Positions 35,005 to 49,213 of a DNA stretch of 64,000 nt are shown one piece after another. Within the stretch, counting starts at the first letter, position 1. Each line of letters starts with the position of its first letter. Location of the stretch: positions 2,970,001-3,034,000 of the forward strand of contig JACCIC010000004.1 of NCBI GenBank assembly GCA_018907035.1, given 5' to 3'. The DNA comes from Sycobia sp. Sy_11 (lineage: Eukaryota; Arthropoda; Insecta; Hymenoptera; Epichrysomallidae). The notes beneath the pieces were generated by a model. It was not told where the DNA came from. It ran no database searches and was given only the letters and a program-made list of their open reading frames with translations. The translations under genes and the position numbers were made by a program.

Positions 35005-36870
35005 TTCTGCACTCGGGGTGCAAAATACAACTTTCTGCAGCTGTCTAGAGGGAGCAAAATACTACTTTTCCTCCCTAGGAAGGAAAAGTGTTTATAATCG
35101 TTTTCCGACCAATCAAAAAGCAGAATTTTACTTTTCCTCCCTTGGGAGGAAAAGTGAATAAACAAAACCGTGTAGTCCGGTAGGATTCTCAATTTTCCGT
35201 GCCTGCATAATATTTGACATTTATGATGTTTAGACTTATATGCGGCACTCGACTGCGTGCTCAACCTTTTTTTTTGCACTATGAGTTAGGTATTCAAGAT
35301 TTTTAAATAAAATAAGATATATATTCTATGTGAAATTTATTATCAAAATTCTTAGAATGATTTTTAAGTATGATTTTTAAGTATTAAAAATTATCTATAT
35401 CTTTTTTTAAATTAATTTTAATTTTAAATTCTATTTATTATGCTATTAAATTTTTTAATATTTTAATTTAAGAGTAGATTATTAACCAATTTATAATTTT
35501 CAATTGATTAGTCTTATTTATTTTTAAAAAAGGAGGAGCTTCGCCCCTGCACTCCACCTCCTGATCCAACATCTTCTTAAGATACTTTATGAATTTATAA
35601 CGAATTACATTTTATGTTAGGGTAACTTATTTCAGAGCGAGTATCATTTGGACCTTTAGATATTATACCTGCTCGCTCTATCTAAGCATGACTAACACAT
35701 GGAGGCAGAGATTTGACATTGTTTGATTCTGTAAATTTGCCATTCAATTTTTTGTATATTTCTTTGAGAAATAAAAAGCGCCCTCAAATGGGAAATAGTA
35801 TGTGACACAAGAGAGCAAAGGCTTATTTTGCTCCCTTGTGTCACAATGTACTATTAAAAAATTGTTTGACTATATAAGTAAATTCAATTTAATTAGAGAA
35901 AACTAATATATTGCAAGTATGAAAGTACAATATCATGGTAATCAGAAGGAGTGTTAGATTTTAAAACTATAAAATTTATTTTACACCAAAATTTGGTGTA
36001 GAAATGATAATAAATAAAGAAATTATGACGAATTTCCCGTTTTTTGTGTCCTCTATACTAGAGTATGGATTATTATATCTTTAATTTTTAATTAAATTAA
36101 ATTTTTATTTTTTGTTTTGAGTAGTAATTTCCATTTCAGATTCTGCAGGGGTGATTATAAACAAAGACATTCTAATTCTCTTTATATTGGTATAGTAAAT
36201 TATTGTATAAATACCATAAGACCGATACAAATATTTATTAATGTAATTTACAGTTGACATAAGTACAATTTATAATTAATTTTTTTAGAAATGTAATTTT
36301 AGGTAATAAATAGATAGTTATTATTGCGTTTTGAGATCATATGAATGATAGTTAAACTTTTTTTTGTAAGAAGTTTTTATTGGTTCCAAAGTAATTAAAT
36401 ATAACTGTAGTCCCATCTGATTTCAATATGAATTTATACTCCATAATTTATAACCTACTATATTATATAGATTCTGATGAATGTATATAAATATATTTTA
36501 ATAGCAGATCACAGCTTTTAAACTATTATTTGATAAATAGTTTTCAAGTAATTATATCTAATAAATCATTATTGAAAATAGAATATTATGATAAAAGGAA
36601 GTAAAACAGGTGCATTTTGGTGAGCGCATACTCACTGTCTGAGTGTAACAAGGATGTCCATTTGTTCAAGCTGACAAATATATTTACTCCCTCTCTTTTT
36701 CACATACAAAATGTATGATACAATTTTCTACAAATATCCCAAAGGAGAAATTTTATTTACTAATAATATAATACTGTAATGTAATACTGTTGATTACAGT
36801 ATATAATTAATATTATATTGAATATTTTTGTTTTGTTTTTAATTCACTCCCTAGGGAGAGAAAGTGCTAT
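35005..36870. repeat. cluster of near-perfect short palindromes (hairpins)
   Basis: At least six: TCTGCACTCGGGGTGCAAAA (35006), ACTTTTCCTCCCTAGG plus AAGGAAAAGT (about 35066-35091), and ACTTTTCCTCCCTTGG plus GAGGAAAAGT (about 35129-35154). Then GAGCGAG...CTCGCTC (35637-35680), TGTGACACAA...TTGTGTCACA (35800-35844), and CACTCCCTAGGGAG (near 36843). Several share CTCCC/GGGAG beside AAAAGT. Both strands give similar Ser-Ser-Leu-Gly-Arg-Lys-Ser peptides, as a palindrome must, so the open frames here are not genes. Confidence 0.75.
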
Positions 36871-40054
<3,184 letters not shown>

Positions 40055-40254
40055 CTAATTAATAGGTACTTAGCTTCTACAAAATAAGAACACAGTCAAT
40101 GATCAACATTTTATTTCCGTATCGATTCGTGGATCTAAATTGCATTTTTTCCTGAATGTCAGTTAACTGATTACATTTTATATTAATGGAAGTAAGAATG
40201 TAAATCACAAGATAGTTTCATTTTTCCTAATATATGAGTAGAAAAAATTAACGA

Positions 40255-40560
40255 CTCGCTTGGGCGCATGAGAATATTGATAGAAATTTTGGAAATGTCA
40301 TTTTTATATTTACCGATGAATGTTCTATATGGGAACGTTCTGTCCTCACGCGAGCCTGTCCAACTTCTACCAATAGGCTTGACTATTAGCTATATATAGG
40401 CTGAGTGAAAAACTCAATCTGGCATCGTTACATTGTATTGGCCGTTGCAGTCGCCCGATGCAAACTCTATTGAAAATGTGTGGGCATATATTAAACAGAA
40501 GCTTCGTGGAAGACGCACATATGTACTATCAGGCTCAAATAGCGTATGTCACGCCAAAAT
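40255..40560 (+). pseudogene. Tc1-like transposase fragment
   Basis: FTDECSIWER (first catalytic Asp of Tc1-type DDE proteins) lies near 40310. After an internal deletion it continues with WPLQSPDANSIENVWAYIKQ (catalytic Glu in IEN) and KLRGRRTY at 40435-40530. No ends are seen. Most of the catalytic core between the two motifs is missing. Confidence 0.78.
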
Positions 40561-40674
40561 GTTGTTTTTCAAGGTGAAACACTTCACGCTGGAAAAAAGT
40601 ATGAAACGCGTTACCATTGAAAATTCCAAGAACGAATTACTGTTACTGTCATCAATACTTAATGTATAGTTCTG

Positions 40675-40920
40675 AAAATGTCTACTTTTGAGATAAGTCA
40701 AGTGTATTTGCGGAGAATCTTATCGCAGGACGTTGTTCAAAAAAATCTGCAACTGAAGCACGTAGAATTATTGTTGATACTAATAGTGCAACGCTTTGTC
40801 TGATATGACATACAAAGACTGGTTGCGATACTTCAAAAATAATGATTTTGAACTTAAGAACAAAGAACGTTTTGGTGCACCGAAAACATTTGAAGACAAA
40901 TAATTGGAGTAATTACAACT
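40675..40920 (+). pseudogene. mariner transposase N-terminal fragment (family 6)
   Basis: Reads MSTFEI, KKSATEARRIIVD, DMTYKDWLRYFKNNDFELKN and KERFGAPKTFED, the helix-turn-helix portion of a mariner transposase, with frame changes. It is cut at 40921 by the left end of the next mariner. Confidence 0.75.
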
Positions 40921-41298
40921 TACACAATGTGTTCCAAAAGTTGTAAGACTACGGATATAAAATCCGTACTACTTGTGTTATCTTCATGAAACTTTGACTA
41001 CTAGTTACTATAACCTTTCTCTATCTCTATACAAAGTTTCAAACTCATCTGATTTCATACAGCTGTTTAGTAGCAGTCTGCGTGGGAGTATCAAAATGAG
41101 CGCTGACATTGTTTAAGATAAATAAAAAGATTGAACAACTTGTTGCAATTAAATTTTGCTTCAAAGGTGGTAAAAGTTGGAAACGAAGGAAATGTTAAAA
41201 GTAGCTGTTGGTGAACGTGTTTTGTCTCGTGATACTATTTTTCGGTTGTATAATCTCTTCACAGCAGGTATAGACTCAGTTGAAGTCGGCAAAAGGAG

Positions 41299-42483
41299 TC
41301 TTTTTAAATAATGATATATAATATACAATTTAGTCAGGTGAAATGATAAGGGAATCTGCGTAGAGTGTAAATGAATAAATCAGAATATAATTGAATAGAA
41401 CACCTTTAATTAACAAATAAGTTAACACATCGAAGGCATACCAAACCCCAATCATAGGTGGGGGAAAAGCCGTAAATGTGTTAACCTTTAATAATACTTA
41501 CAATGGAACTGAAGTTATATAATGCTACTTCGCAATGTCTCTTTACAAGCTTATCACTATAGATATTACAACAGAATATAGATAAAGAGTATCATATGCC
41601 CGGGTGGCACTTAAAGTAAACTATAATAATTGAATGGCGATTCAAAAAAAAGGAGCGCAAAATCTTTACCAGCTAACGCTTGCACACAAGGATTACACGG
41701 ATCGAGAAGAAGGTGTTGCCCATAGCACATATATACACACACACTGCGATGTCGCAGATTGCCGATCAAAGGTAGAAAGTGATGGTAACATCTTAAGGCG
41801 CGAACGGCATCGAGTAGCTCAGGAAATAGCCTGACGGATATTCCCTGGACCTCGTAGCTGGTTGGTGATGATACTAGTGGTATCAACGCTGCATTAGGTA
41901 ACAATTACCTAGGCCCTGAATCAAATATGCACGCAACAAACTACACTAACAAAGTTTTGCACGGTGTCTATACTTTTGCGGAGAAGAAAGGATTGACCTA
42001 GCGGAATGACCTTTGAAGAATTACTGATTTTCTATGCATCTGTACATAAGCTCTAACTGAGCTTATAAGTCGATGCTTCAAAACATTTTGCATCTCCGTT
42101 GGTTTAAGTAGAAGGCCTGCAACATATAAAACTACAGAGCATTGCCACTATGTCCAATCGCACAAACGAATTGGTACTAAATTTCGTACTATCCGCGCGG
42201 ACTCTTCATTTTCACACGCCTACTCCTTTACCTAGGATTTTACGGTACCTTTCCTCTCGTCTAGGAAAACCCACAAAATATTATCGGCCACGTGTACTTA
42301 ATGGCGCGGTGCAATAAATACAACATTGATTTATGAGTGTACTCTCTTACTCGCGCGCACTCTCTTACTCGTGTGCTCTCACTCGTACACGCTTTACCTC
42401 TCTCTCTCTCTCTCCCACACTCGCGCGCTCGCTTTTACTCACACACTTTCCAAAAAACATACGGAGCGTAGATGGTGCAAACA
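41299..42483 (-). repeat. BEL/Pao 3' LTR (full length, about 1.19 kb)
   Basis: Its right half (41859-42483) matches the 5' LTR (43431-43991) at about 80-85%. Shared blocks include TGATTTTCT, CATCTGTACATAAGCTCTAA, CCGCGCGGACTCTT, GATTTTACGGTACCTTTC and AATGGCGCGGT. The left 560 bp has no partner because that part of the other LTR is deleted. The purine-rich GGCGGGTGGTG just inside 42484 on the minus strand fits a polypurine tract. Confidence 0.65.
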
Positions 42484-42499
42484 CACCACCCGCCTTCGT

Positions 42500-43430
42500 A
42501 CTTCAGACGTAAACTTAAGTTGTATGTTTAGCGGCTAATTCTTTATATTGCAAAATTTTAATCGATGCTTGTTTATAGGATACCACCCGTAGTGACGCCC
42601 TGTATCGGACTTGAAAATGTCCATCCGAGCGCCGTATTTGAGCCCGCAGTAATGTATTACAAAATGAATTTAGACTAGCTCGAAGCAGTTGAGAGTTAAA
42701 ATCAGTACCTCTAACGAGGTCAATTCTATCCGTCAAAGAAAGTTTCGAATCAGCCAGTGACAAATAGTTAAACCGTTCGAGTTCAATTCGAACAGATCGC
42801 GAGCCGGCAATTCGGATGCAAGTCATGATAAAACAAAAGCGATAAGTTTAAATGAGAAGTTCGATTTTTCTTGAGACTGCAAATTCGCGGAAGTTACGTA
42901 TTTAACGATACCTGCCTTGCAACCCTCGGCACCCAATACTTTTGTAATCCGAGCAATGGAACTAGCCCTTCTCGTATAAAAGTAGCCTCAGATCCTTGAT
43001 CGAGAAGCGTGCCAGCATAAGCCCGAGCATTATGCGGTCCGGAAACAATGACTTGCGTCGTCGGCAGCAGAATGAAATCATTGATCATTGATAATACTTA
43101 AATTGGCGCTATTGATAGCACGTTTAAAACTTGCACCAGTTTCAATCATTTGCGTTTCAATCTTCCGGCGATCAATAGCCCCTTTTGCTGCCACGCTATC
43201 CTGTTGAACGAACGATTGTAATGAAGCAATAGCGGTGCTTCTCTTTGTACACCTTGCAACGGTAAGTGGGAGAGGCAACCGTTGCTTTTATCATTCTCGT
43301 AACAATAAAACAAAGTTTGTAGCGATGCGCATCATTTTGTCGATCGGAAGTTCCTTTCGCAATAAATGTCGAGCAACGCGCAATGAAATGATCGCCCGCG
43401 CAAAGGGCGCATTTAAACGCAGAGGGAGAA
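42500..43430 (-). pseudogene. BEL/Pao gag-pol remnant: zinc knuckle and retropepsin
   Basis: On the minus strand 43430-43240 reads SAFKCALCAGDHFIARCSTF (CX2C...H...C knuckle) and STYRCKVY-like, a second knuckle with the last Cys changed. 43088-42894 reads LLPTTQVIVSGPHNARAYAG, then LLDQGSEATFIRE, the BEL-type aspartic protease active site region with D-Q-G in place of D-S/T-G. 42826-42515 is a further 100-codon stretch (SVRIELERFNYLSLADSKLS), probably the region after the protease. No complete domain remains. Confidence 0.78.
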
Positions 43431-43991
43431 TGGTTGGTGATAATACTAGCGGTATCAACATTGCATCTAGGTGTCAATTACCTAGACCCTGGATCAAATA
43501 TGCACTTAACAAAGTGTACCATCAAAGTATCGCATGGTGTGTATACTTTTGCGGAGAGAAAGAATCGACCTAGCGAGATGACGTCTGAAGAATTACTGAT
43601 TTTCTGTGCATCTGTACATAAGCTCTAATCGAACCTATGAGCCGATGCTTTAAAACATTTCGCATATCCGTTTGTTCAAGTAGAAGGCTTGCAACCTATA
43701 AAACTACAAAGCATTGCTACTATGTCCAATCGCACAAAGGAATTGGTACTAAATTTCCTACTGTCCGCGCGGACTCTTTATTTTTACACGCTTACTCTTT
43801 TTCTGGGATTTTACGGTACCTTTCGTTTCGTCTAAGAAAACCCACAAAACATTGTCGACCACTGTACTTAATGGCGCGGTATAACAAAAGAAACATTCAT
43901 TTATGAGTGTACTCTCTCTCTCTCACTCTCGCGTGCTCACTCTCACTCACGCGCTTTCTAAGAAACACACGGAGCGCAGATGATACGAACG
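43431..43991 (-). repeat. BEL/Pao 5' LTR, truncated
   Basis: 561 bp matching 41859-42483. The outer end (right) meets the AGGAG target duplication. The inner end is a deletion junction that runs straight into the zinc-knuckle coding sequence. Confidence 0.68.
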
Positions 43992-44780
43992 AGGAGTGGG
44001 TGGCCATGCGCCACGAAGAGTGACAATAACATCGACAAAGTCGCAGTTGTGTTAAAGGATAACCGTAATTCTAGTTGCAGATTGATTGAAGAAGTTACTG
44101 GAATACTAAATTTCTTTATTCAAAATATTATAATCAACGATTTGAAAAAAGAAGGTGTGCACGCGTTTCGTTCCACATGCGCTATCTGTCGAGCAGCGCG
44201 AGTAATGAGTTTTTTATGTACGTGACTTGCTGGAAATGATTGAAACATAGCCTAATTTTTTTGAAACTATTATTACGTTTAATAAAACTGTTTTGCATAC
44301 AACCCTGTAACGAAGCGTCAAAGTGCTGAATGGGTTGGTGTAAACTTGCGACGACCAAAAAAATTGCACTTTCAAAAATCAAAAGTTAATACAATGTTAA
44401 TCATTTTTTTATTCTAAAGTTATCATCCACAAAGAATTTGTTTCGCAAAGTACTACTGTGAATGCTGCATTCTACGAACAAGTGCTCGATCGCTTGTGTA
44501 AAAGAATTGCGCGTGTTAGACTCGAGTCGTGGAAAGACCACTTTTTTTGCACGATAATGTACCAGCACATACTGCTGCAACTAACACTGACTTTTTTGAC
44601 AAAACAATGGTTTTTGTATTCAGCAACTCACCATACTCGCCTTATTTGAGTCCTCCTTACTATATTCTGTTTCCAAAATTAAAAATGATTTTGAAAGGGA
44701 ATGGTTTTGCGTCGATAGACGAGTTATAAGAAGCTGAGTTTTTAACAGGCATAAAGAGACTGGAAGATCATGCCATACGT

Positions 44781-44990
44781 GGGCTACAGTGGCTCGATCG
44801 TTAGAGCGAAGAACCTAGCTAGTAACTTGGTGATCCGAATTCAAATCCCGGTCTCAGCCGATCGACACAAACACCGCTGTATTAATTTATATAGACTTTG
44901 TTTACAAGCACATCATAGACCTCCGTCGCTGATGAGCACCGGTATTTGGACTCGTACATCTAAAATTCTAAAAAGCATTAATAATTAAAT
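44781..44990 (+). mobile_element. tRNA-derived SINE, full-length copy 2
   Basis: The head GGCTACAGTGGCTCGATCGT followed by TAGAGCG (A-box) and TCCGAATTCAAATCCCGGTC (B-box) precedes a body sharing GACACAAACACCGCTGTATT and ATAGACCTCCGTCGCTGATG with copy 1. The end is AT-rich. It starts immediately after the mariner family 7 coding remnant. Confidence 0.78.
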
Positions 44991-45442
44991 AGTTTCAACC
45001 TCCAGCTTAAAAAAATCATGAGATTACTTACTATTAGCCAAGTTCATTTTTACATCACTTTATATCCGGCTTAATGTCATACCTAACGGAATTTTTAGAA
45101 GTGTTAATAAAGCTAGAATAAGCAGACGAATAATATGTATTAAAATGAGTACGCTCTTGATATAAAATTATAATAAGCAAACGACAAACAGAATATGATT
45201 ATTTAGATATGACATGAGTAGGTTACAAATTGTTAATTAATATACATAAAAAACATATTTTACAAATAAATAATATTCACGCATGGCCTTATAAGAAAGA
45301 ACTATGTTCATCATCAATATTTTTAGATGGATAATCTTTTGCTATTTATTCTTATAACTGTTCATTATTAAAAAAATCATTTATAAACTTGCCAAGCTAG
45401 TTCCCACAAAATTTATAAGTGAAAAAAATCAAATATTAAACT

Positions 45443-45495
<53 letters not shown>

Positions 45496-45609
45496 ATAAT
45501 TATAAATGTATATAATATAAATCAATAAGGGCATCTGTTTGTTTTATATTGTCAACGAACTTTTATTTTTTATATCATTAACTTTAAAGTTAAACGAAAT
45601 TTTATATCG
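44991..45609. other. no gene; contains (TA)n
   Basis: AT-rich, with a (TA)n run at 45445-45495. Nothing else was recognised. Confidence 0.5.
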
Positions 45610-45991
45610 TTAACCTTTAAAAGGCCGGAAAGCCGATATATCGGCTCAAAAACATAATGCTAGGATACCTCTTTCTCCTTAATTAAGTTGATGCGCTAAG
45701 TTGGTTTGACCTTATCATTTCAGAGTCAAGGTCAATGAAGGTCATTTCAAGGACAAACCTAGCAATATGGTTTGAATCATTGCAAAAGATATATCTTTCG
45801 GGTTTTACATCATTTTAACATAAAATAAAAAGAAAGATGAAGATTTCTCCAAGGTCAAGTAGATAATAAATCGAGCGATATGTTTACAATTGGTTTTTAA
45901 ATTTGGAGAGCTCTTGACACCGAATTTCCTCATTCAACCAATCGCATTTTTGTCAAAATCATTATTCATATACTATACATAACTATATATC

Positions 45992-46017
45992 TGTGTGTGT
46001 GTGTGTGTGTGTGTGTG
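45992..46017. repeat. (TG)n tract at LINE 3' junction
   Basis: 13 TG units between the MITE left half and the LINE 3' end (AATAAAAA on the minus strand). Confidence 0.92.
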
Positions 46018-46222
46018 TTTTTATTAAGCGTAGGCAGAGCAAGCTCTGCACTAGTGGCCTCTCGAAACCAACATCCCGCCGGAACTATCCGGGAATATTA
46101 CTTTGGCGGGGCTGTTAGTTAGTCTATACGACTCCTCTTCTTATGACACTATCCTACGTCCCCTATCCACAAAGGTGATCAGGGGTTCGGTGTTCGTCCT
46201 CTGTATCTTAAAATAGAATCAG

Positions 46223-46640
46223 TTAGCCTGGTTCATCCTGGGCCATTCGCCTAGTTCTATTGGCATTTCTAAGTTTGGTCATCACCTCTTTTGCGAAACT
46301 GGCTACTGCCTTCCAGTTTTCAGAAGATTCCAGCATTATTGATAGGATGCTCTCTGGTCTTATTGGCTTATTGATGATGTTCATCAAGTGCTCACGTTGT
46401 GTTCTAAAACGAGGGCAGCTCACTAATATATGCTCGGCATCCTCGACGAAAGTCGGACAGATGGGGCAGAAATCATTATTATCCAGGTGAAAGCAGTGAA
46501 AGTAGGACCTAAAACAACCATGTCCAGTCAGCAACTGGGTTAGGTGGAAATCTAATTCCCCGTGTTTCCTGTTGATCCATCTGTGTATGTCTGGAAGGAT
46601 ACGATAAGTCCATCGGCCTTTGCTAGAATCGGTCCATCGT
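46223..46640 (-). pseudogene. R1-clade ORF2 C-terminal zinc motif
   Basis: LTGHGCFRSYFHCF, then FCPICPTFVEDAEHILVSC: the CX2C...HX4C motif that ends ORF2 in R1-type LINEs. A frame change near 46640 separates it from RT. Confidence 0.85.
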
Positions 46641-46645
46641 TTTTG

Positions 46646-48568
46646 CTATATTTCTATAGAACGATGACGTTCCACGTTTTTAACACCTTGTAGAGAATCC
46701 ACTGCGGCCTTACATATGTTGTGCAGCCTAGCCAGTTCATCTGCAGCTAAATCGAAAGGAAGAATTCCGGCAAGTACCTCAGCAGCGTCGGTGGATACTG
46801 TCTTGTAACCACTAATAATACGTATACAGGAGCGACGACGGGTCGCAATGGCCAGCTCACAATACGATTTAATTTCACATGCATGATGCCAGATTGGTGC
46901 TGCATACATGCTGACAGAATTAACAACATAAGCTAATAGCTTCCTCTGGGGTGGGCGTGGGCCACCAATGTTAGGCATGAGCCGACACAAGGCAGCTGAA
47001 ACTCGTTGCGCTTTTTCGCCAGATATATTTAGATGCTCTTTGAAGTTTAACCTGGTATCAAGCTGTACACCCAAGTATCGTAAAGATGGCGCAGAACTAA
47101 TGCGGCAGCTATCAACTTTAAGAGTAATACTCTCTACCTTCTTACGACTGCTGACAGAACTACTTCTGTTTTGTGCTCCGCTAATGGTAGATCAGCCGAC
47201 TTAATCCATCTACTGATATTGCTGATTGCCTCATTGTCATTTTCAGTGAGTTGATCAAGGGTCTTAGCCGTCACTATTAGAGCGATATCGTCGACGTACC
47301 CTGCTGTTATTGAACCAGGCGGTTGTGGAATCCTCAACACGCCATCATACATAATATTCCACAATATAGGTCCCATAACTGAGCCCTGGGGGACTCCCGC
47401 AGTAACCTTATGCGGTAAAATGCCTTCATTCGTTCGGTATAATATTATCCTATTCTCAAAGTAGCTGGCCACGACATTCTGTAAATAACCAGGTACTCCG
47501 AACTCTTTAAGAGAATTCATAATAGAAGACCAGCGCGCTGAATTAAAGGCACTCTTGACATCTAGAGCGACAATGGCACAATACTGTTTAGTGCTTTCCA
47601 TCTTCCCATCTCTTACCACTGATTGCATTTCTTGCGCTACACACTACCAGTTTAATGGCATCGACTGTTGATTTTGATTTCCGAAATCCAAATTGGCGTG
47701 AGAATAAGCCGTGCAATCCTTCAGTGAATGCTTCCAGTCGGCTACATATTATTTTTTCAAATATTTTACCTACCGTATCGAGCATACACAATGGCCTGTA
47801 TGATGACGGATCATCAAGTGGCTTATTGTCCTTAGGTAACAGGACTAACCTTTGAGTTTTCTAGCAATCAGGAAAAATACCCTCAAGAAGACAAGCATTA
47901 TATACTTTTAAAAATATAGCTGGATTCTTCTGTATCGCCAACTTAACTGCCGCTTTAGGGATACCATCAGGGCCAGGGGCAGCATTGTCTCTAGTTTTAG
48001 CGTCAGCATTATGTGGCTCCATTTCTGTTATAGGAGGTATATCGTCCGAGTGTTGCGTGCGCAGTACAGTCCCATGGGTGTCATTGGGAAAGAGAGCGGA
48101 AACAATCTTATCAATCAATACCGTGCTAGTGGGTTGTATTGGTGCCCTACTCAATCGTGCCATGACTGTTTTGTATGTTCGTCCCCATAAGTCATTGTTG
48201 GCCTCTGCACACAGTTCAAGCCAGTATCGACGCTTGCTTGCCTTAATGGCCTTGACAAGCGCTCCATGTGCTTCTTTAAATAAACTATTAAACGTATCAC
48301 GATGGGTGCGGGCTCTTTGGGCAAGTCTACGTGCGCGATCACATTGTTTGCGCAATTCTGCAATTTCATTTGTCCACCAGTAGACAGATTGACGATATTT
48401 AAATCTGCTCTTAGTCTTAGTCATCGATGCATCGCATGCTTCAGAGATATGCTTCATGAGTGCATTTGCCAGATGGCCTGGTGCACCATATTCTAAACGC
48501 TCTTCTGATATTATAGTGGCGAACACTTCACGGTCTAGCGATCTGATGTTCCATTTCCGTGTGGGCAT
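46646..48568 (-). pseudogene. R1-clade ORF2 reverse transcriptase region
   Basis: After the endonuclease linker the minus strand gives AAPGPDGIPKAAVK, then a TAG at about 47863 where Trp is expected, SSYRPLCMLDTVGKIFEK and FSRQFGFRKSKSTVDAI. A frameshift near 47600 follows. Then come VALDVKSAFNSARW (catalytic Asp), GVPQGSVMGPILWNIMYD and AGYVDDIALIV (YVDD in place of the commoner YADD). After another frame change near 47090 the thumb reads YLGVQLDTRLNFKEHL-like and RRSCIRIISGYKTVSTDAAEVL. All RT motifs are present; stops and frameshifts inactivate it. Confidence 0.9.
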
Positions 48569-49213
48569 CTACTCATTGCACTTGTTCTTTACTTTCTTCT
48601 CTGCAATCTCGTACAAGATCGCCCTGTGATCACTGTGGGTGTAAAGGTCGCTTACTCTCCAGTTAAGGATCCGCTGAATCAGGTCATCACTGGCGAATGT
48701 TACATCAATGACTGATGGTTTATCTCCCCTAATGAAAGTGGATTCAAATCCCTTATTAACCACGTGAAGTTGAAGAAAATTAAGGCCATCAAGCAGCATA
48801 CTACCTCTGTTATTTGTTGAAGCGCTTCCCCAGGTTGTGGATCACGCGTTAAAATCACCAGCGATTAATAATGGTTTCTTGTCCATGGCCGCATCAACTA
48901 ATTTCGCTACGAGGATTTCAAACTGCTTGTCCGTCAAACTTGGAGAAGCATATACACTAAAGACGTATATTTCTTGTATTTTAGCCCAGGATATCAATTC
49001 GCTCCGATGACTGGACTGCTTTAGTACCTGCCTATTTTGACCAATCCAGAGGGCAGCCGTATTGCTTGTGTCACTTATCCAGCGCTGTGGTCTGACACTG
49101 TCACAATATGGTTCGGAGATTACAGCAATGTCTATTCTTAGCTCCTTTATTGTCTGTTTCAACAGGTCATGAGCTGCTACGCAATAGTTGGTATTCAGTT
49201 GGAGTATTCTCAT
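48569..49213 (-). pseudogene. R1-clade ORF2 endonuclease
   Basis: ORF2 opens at ATG 49213 (MRILQLNTNYCVAAHDLL). Endonuclease motifs in order: Asn in LQLNTN, VISEPYCDS (Glu), GDFNA at about 48845, and YTHSDHRAILYEI (Asp-His). A TGA directly after GDFNA, where Trp is usual, interrupts it, as does a TAG near 48570. The enzyme would nick the target DNA, and in this clade it sets insertion specificity. Confidence 0.88.

Larger units (their letters stand above)
41299..43991 (-). mobile_element. BEL/Pao LTR retrotransposon, largely deleted
   Basis: An insertion flanked by AGGAG (41294-41298 and 43992-43996), a 5-bp target duplication as usual for BEL/Pao. It comprises a full 3' LTR (41299-42483), a short internal part (42484-43430) encoding gag zinc knuckle and protease remnants, and a partial 5' LTR (43431-43991). 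Primer-binding site, most of gag, and RT, RNase H and integrase are gone. Orientation is set by the protein fragments. Confidence 0.75.
40923..44780 (+). mobile_element. mariner (family 7) split by a BEL/Pao insertion
   Basis: The left end CACAATGTGTTCCAAAAG follows TA at 40921-40922. The N-terminal part (FCFKGGK-like, LFTAGIDSVEVGKRS) runs to 41298. The frame resumes at 43992 with RSGWPCATKSDNNIDKVAVV and LKDNRNSSCRLIEEVTG. Later parts include KRQSAEWVG-like, LFLHDNVPAHTAA (second Asp near 44540) and SPYLSPPYYILFPKLK, where the third catalytic Asp is Tyr. It ends at LTGIKRLEDH near 44775, directly before a SINE; the right terminal repeat is missing. Confidence 0.78.

Noticed and set aside
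34952..35279. Open frames with repeated SSLGRKS peptides on both strands
   Set aside because: The peptide arises from near-perfect palindromes, so both strands give it; there is no independent coding signal.
41611..41904. 97-codon minus-strand open frame
   Set aside because: It lies in the BEL 3' LTR as delimited by the AGGAG duplication and has no recognisable domain.
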